From Chamaecrista fasciculata (taxonomy: Eukaryota > Streptophyta > Magnoliopsida > Fabales > Fabaceae): 64,000 nucleotides of DNA. The DNA lies in the NCBI GenBank assembly GCA_003254925.1, contig QANZ01038692.1, positions 37,922-101,921 of the forward strand, in the 5' to 3' direction. Of the stretch, positions 60,570 through 64,000 are shown in pieces (the stretch's first letter is position 1; each line of letters begins with the position of its first letter). The position numbers and the translations under genes were made by a program. Under the pieces are notes generated by a model. That model made no database searches and was not told the origin of the DNA. It was given only the letters and a program-made list of their open reading frames with translations.

Positions 60570-61442
60570 ATAAATTGACCAATATATATTTTATTTTTTA
60601 AATAATTCTTATTTTATATTTATATTAAAAATAATTACTAATATATATTTTTTTTGCGGCTGAAATGACGGTGTATTATATATTTTTTTGTCGCAAGTCG
60701 TCTCAGGTGGAAACGACTTGCGACAAAAAAAATTTGCACGCAAGTCGTTTCCAGTTACAACGACTTGTGGCATGCATCTTCATTATTTTCATTCCATTTC
60801 CTCTCTCTTCTGCTTTGTCCTAAATTTACCTACTCGGTCCCACCTATTCCCCCTTCACAATCCATTAATAATTATATATATACATACAATTTGTAATATT
60901 ATATATATATATATTATATTATATAAATTTAAAAAATTAGTTTTTTTCATAAAAAATAATTCACTACTATAATAATAATAATCAATATATAATTTAAAAA
61001 ATATAAAATTGAGTTTTAAATCATTAAGTATATAATAAAATAAAATAATTCATGAAATTAGTATTTTAATTTTAGTTTAATCCCTTATTATACATTATAT
61101 TTAATACAATTATATTTAAATAAAAATTATTATTATTATTTAATAAAATATATAATGATTTAAGATAAAGTTAAAATTGAACTAATAATAAATTTTTAAT
61201 TTTAATTGTTTAATATTATTGAGTTGAAAGATGACATGACAAATATATGTGAAGTGGATTTAACGGTAGATAATGGATGAAAATCAGCTTGGGACCAACA
61301 GTGAGACGTTTTCAAAAGTTATGAGACCAAAATTGCAACAGTCTTTTCAGCCGCAAAACAAAATATATATTAGTAATTATTTTTAATATAAATATAAAAT
61401 AGCAATTATTTTAAAAATAAAATATATATTGGTCAAAAAGCC
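60570..61442. mobile_element. Mutator-like MITE with 11 bp TSD
   Basis: Near-perfect inverted arms of about 90 bp ('tgaccaatatatattttatt' to 'tttgcggctgaaa') sit between two copies of GGAAGAAGGTG (60559-60569 and 61443-61453). The left interior has a small hairpin, GTCGCAAGTCGT with ACGACTTGCGAC. The body is 873 bp with no transposase. It lies about 0.5 kb upstream of the protease ATG. Confidence 0.8.
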
Positions 61443-61453
61443 GGAAGAAGGTG

Positions 61454-63072
61454 GTCCAAAAAGTGAAAGGGAAAAATCCAAAATTTGAAAAGGTGGTGGC
61501 TATAGGTTTAGCTGAGGAGTGGCAGTGTTTTTCAGCACATAGTAAGATTATGGCCATAATGAAGCGGTTGTTAAGGTTCAAGAGAGAGACACACCACAAA
61601 ACACGTAATTCACAATTCCACGTGTCGATTCCAAAATACTACGTGCTGTATTTGGTAGGATTCTTCTTCTTCTTCTTCATTTCTTTTTTTTCTTTTCAGA
61701 GAGAGAGAAAATAGCGGTGGCTACACACACTTTTTGAATTTTGATTAGAAAAAACTAAAAGCAAAAGCGACACTCAAAAGGGAATAACTCTTAAAACTGA
61801 TAAAAGTTTATTATTTTGCCCAAGCTAGCGTGGACCACACCGCGGCTATATGTTTATATCTCCAAAACGGAAAAAGAAAAACCAGTTACAAAAACGACAA
61901 ACATTGATCATGAAATTAATGTGTCTGCAAACGACAAATAGTAATTAATTAGAGTTTGGAAAAGTATTAATCTGATTACTAAATGTATATTTTATTTAGA
62001 AAATGGGAGAAAATTAATTGTTTCAATAACATTTTAAAAGAACAAATAAGTTACCATGGAGTTAAAAACTTAAAACTATCTTTTACTTGTGTACTTCAAA
62101 TTTTAATGGAAATCTTTACATGCATCACTCATTTCTCTAAAGATATTGGATATATAGTCGAAGATAGTCTAGAGTCTAGACTCTAGATAGCATATGAAGA
62201 TCACAAGTTATATTTACATATAATTTTTTGAAAAGTGATAAAGGATCTTCAAAATTTTTAATTTTATAGAGAAAACAATTTTATTGAAGTTTTTATTCAA
62301 AATAAAAAAAAATTATATATAATTTTATGATTTTTATTATATTTCAAATTGATATAAAATTAAAAATAAACTTATTTTTGGTAATAAAATTAAAATCAAC
62401 ATTTATTGCAATTAATAATAACAAAAAAGTTTCATAAAAAAATAATAACTAGAAAAGTAAACATTTATTAATTTTCTCAATGAGAATGTTAATAGAAGGA
62501 CTTATTTGTACAGAATAAAAAATTCAAAATGTCTTTATCAATTTTTATATATATTTTTTTAAAAAAAAAATTGGCATAATAATTAAAATTTAAAAGATTT
62601 TTCTTTTACATTGTAGCAACTAGCAAGAAAGGAACTTTCCAAAGAGTTGAGGAATTTGAGCGGCAGACTTGTGATAAACTATGAGCTGTATGGTGATTTG
62701 GTATGTATTACAGCTGTGAAAATAAGTTTATGGGTTCATGTTAATTAATTTATGGTCGACCGGCCCGAGAAGTTAAATAATATTTTATTTAGAGCATTTT
62801 TAGTTTAATCTTAATTAAAATAGGGTCTAACAAAAAAAATTATTAAGTACAATTCTAATATTCAATATACTTTTTTAATATAAACAGAAATAAATATCGA
62901 ATCGAAATTTAGTTTTCAATAGAATATGTTAAACATTATGATTGAATGTAACATTGTTTTGGAAATTTTTTTCAATAATTTTGGTTCATGTTAAAATAAT
63001 TATATAATTTAATTTTTAATTATATTTATATTAAAAATATCAAAAGAATGTGATTGAAAGCTCATAGTCATG
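61454..63072. other. Gene-free DNA with one exon-like segment
   Basis: Mostly AT-rich. At 62617-62700 an 84 bp stretch has a pyrimidine tract plus TAG before it and GTATGT after it. It reads open as QLARKELSKELRNLSGRLV followed by INYELYGDL. I do not recognise it and no neighbouring exon was found. It may be an isolated exon, an exon of a gene running out of the window, or chance. Confidence 0.3.
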
Positions 63073-63264
63073 CCAACAAAAGTTGACCTAATTGGTAAGG
63101 AATCAACAAATAACTCACAAGGTCATGAGTTTGAATATCGCTGTCGATGTGAGTGCCTTATTGGTAGACAATCTGTAAGTACTTTTGTAAACGTTGAAAA
63201 CTTGTCAGGACTTCAGTGAGTCATGGAGCCCAACTCACATTAATTTTTTTTACCAAAAAAAAAA
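63073..63264 (+). mobile_element. tRNA-derived SINE, plus strand, 12 bp TSD
   Basis: The A-box-like GACCTAATTGGTAAGG and B-box-like ATGAGTTTGAATATCGC lie near the head, and an A-rich tail ends at 63264. The flanks are perfect copies of CTCATAGTCATG (63061-63072 and 63265-63276). It belongs to the same family as the copy at 12308. Confidence 0.85.
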
Positions 63265-63276
63265 CTCATAGTCATG

Positions 63277-64000
63277 GAGCCCGATCTAGATTCTAATCAA
63301 ATCGAATCGGGTTAAAAAATTATCTCATATTCAAATGAAACATGTTAAATTATAAGTAAACAAAATTAAGATGGGATCAAACTAATCCTCTTAATTAACA
63401 GCTATAGTATGTCCAATACGTATGCCTAAGAAAAGCAAGAGAGAAGTAAATGTCTCAATCGACGCAAACTTGTGTTTGTTGGGACAAAATGTATAATGAG
63501 TTAATGACCCATAATATGTCATATTTCAAAATAAATGGGCCTCCCTACGCCCATAGGTAGTTATGAGGTGCCATATCATAACCATCCCTTCACGTTATAC
63601 GGTTTAGACCCTTTGGACCCGCATCAATGTACTTATATGAATGATAAATAGTAGTAATTTTTTATATTCTTAAATTATTTTCAGAGAAGATCTCTTAACA
63701 TATATAAAACAATAATATAGATAATTATTTGTAAAATAACTGCTCCGCTCGTTTAACTTAATTATATTACTAGTCACTAGCTAGTTCACCCCAAAGTAAA
63801 ATATATTTAAAATAATCTAATTGTTAAATCAGTACATGTACAATAATATTTAAGAAAATTAATAATTTAGTTTTTAAAATATTATTGAATTGATAATTCG
63901 GTCCTTCAAATATTGAAATACACGTTCAATCTTTGTAAAATTAAACAGTATAATCTTTAATCCTTAAAAGGTTAAAATAATATATTATTTATTAGTATGT
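63277..64000. other. Intergenic to window end
   Basis: AT-rich DNA with no recognised gene or repeat. Confidence 0.5.

Noticed and set aside
61451..61714. 87-codon plus ORF with a hydrophobic Phe-rich end
   Set aside because: The end is a TTC/TTT microsatellite, no domain is recognised, and it starts in the TSD of a MITE.

Overview
The window is nuclear DNA of a eudicot plant. The evidence is split genes with GT-AG introns, AT-rich intergenic DNA, (A)AACCCTAA telomere-type words, and many plant-type MITEs, SINEs, LTR remnants and a Helitron. Scattered single N bases show it is assembled sequence. I could not fix the species. There is no bacterial operon structure, CRISPR array or rRNA.

Six intact protein genes can be modelled. 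From left to right they are: an LRR receptor-like kinase with kinase-inactivating substitutions (1752-4722, +, 2 exons); the microtubule plus-end protein EB1C (5574-7606, +, 6 exons); a D3-type cyclin (15197-13816, -, 4 exons); the F-box/LRR protein SKIP2/VFB type (37575-39212, +, intronless); a heavy-metal-associated isoprenylated plant protein, HIPP (49576-49002, -, 2 exons); and an A1 aspartic protease of the At5g10080 type (60078-55453, -, 10 exons). The first four keep the gene content and order of the Arabidopsis block At5g67280-At5g67270-At5g67260-At5g67250 (from memory). Here that block spans about 37 kb because repeats fill the gaps. The HIPP and protease genes have no such partner that I recall.

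About two thirds of the window is mobile or repetitive DNA. Several elements have exact boundaries from target-site duplications (TSDs): Mutator-like MITEs with 9-11 bp TSDs (327-845, 7088-7258, 9252-9647, 60570-61442), hAT MITEs with perfect 8 bp TSDs (15586-16124, 41756-42186), a Stowaway MITE (17860-18131), a Tourist/Harbinger MITE (33733-34012) and three tRNA-derived SINEs (11782-12028, 12308-12500, 63073-63264). Three solo-LTR-like islands share a U5-type motif. A 3.8 kb tandem array of 650-700 bp units lies at 28.7-32.5 kb.

The most interesting material is a set of large composite elements. A 2,054 bp nested palindrome (25901-27954) has a perfect 9 bp TSD. A related 2.7 kb element (44791-47522) carries a broken fragment of a mitochondrial calcium uniporter gene. 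A Helitron (40086-42931) carries the tail of a RepHel helicase, a GC-rich minisatellite and an inserted hAT MITE, and runs head-to-tail into the start of a second copy.

The genes do not form one pathway, but EB1C (spindle and phragmoplast microtubules) and CYCD3 (G1/S control) both serve cell division.
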